In this document: piece by piece, positions 13,633 through 13,681 of the stretch
Position numbering within the stretch: position 1 is the first letter of the stretch
Layout of the letters: each line of letters opens with the position of its first letter
DNA from: Oscillospiraceae bacterium
GTDB lineage: Bacteria; Bacillota_A; Clostridia; Oscillospirales; CAG-272
DNA: 13,681 nucleotides
Direction: 5' to 3'
NCBI GenBank assembly: GCA_015064195.1
Contig: SVSO01000060.1
Coordinates: forward strand, 1 to 13,681
The notes under the pieces: generated by a model
Told to the model about the DNA's origin: nothing
The model's input: the letters and a program-made list of their open reading frames with translations, nothing else
The model's database searches: none
Made by a program: the position numbers and the translations under genes

Positions 13633-13681
13633 GACCGTTCCCCTTTTCCTAACAATCCCCGCCAAATCACTCCCCAATATG

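Noticed and set aside
13443..13670. N-terminal extension of the HMA protein
   Set aside because: The extension passes through palindromic DNA and has no HMA or signal sequence character; AGGAG directly supports the ATG at 13442.

Overview
The window looks like chromosome from a GC-rich Clostridia-type Firmicute, possibly Oscillospiraceae-like. The evidence is strong AGGAGG-type ribosome binding sites, sigma-A promoters with TGn extended -10 elements, a T-box ahead of valS, and lipobox signal peptides. The species assignment is inference.

Layout. (1) 1-217, minus: start of a foldase-like lipoprotein. (2) 218-415: divergent control region, with an 11-bp-period direct repeat over the lipoprotein promoter and 20-bp-period repeats ahead of a phage-type extended -10 promoter. 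(3) 416-6858, plus: a tight, fully open cassette of P22/podovirus-like head and packaging genes. In order these are small terminase, large terminase, P22-type coat protein, a short neck adaptor, a gp10-like neck protein, a 44-residue membrane protein, portal, and a 63-residue protein. No integrase, replication, scaffold, protease, tail, spike or lysis gene is visible. (4) 6859-7668: a less GC-rich insert with its own promoter, a hairpin at the predicted transcript start, and a protein that appears to be a tandem barstar-like immunity protein. (5) 7664-8190: a near-ideal sigma-A promoter sharing DNA with the upstream stop codon and terminator, then a small lipoprotein and a convergent terminator. 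(6) 8201-11142, minus: valS with a complete T-box leader and promoter. (7) 11160-11346: a highly structured intergenic segment. (8) 11347-13442, minus: a two-gene metal-export operon, a stand-alone HMA protein (first gene) and a Zn/Cd-type P1B ATPase lacking its own N-terminal HMA. (9) 13443-13681: AT-rich leader and palindromic sequence.

How the genes may work together. The phage cassette holds the parts needed to recognise DNA, pump it through a portal into a P22-type shell and plug the neck. It lacks scaffold and tails, so it would need helper functions, lie at the edge of a larger prophage, or be a remnant or domesticated packaging device. The intact frames, overlapping starts and stops, and phage-like promoter and terminators argue against simple decay. 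This cassette and the adjacent duplicated barstar-like gene are the most interesting parts of the window. valS, the metal pump and the foldase are ordinary host functions.
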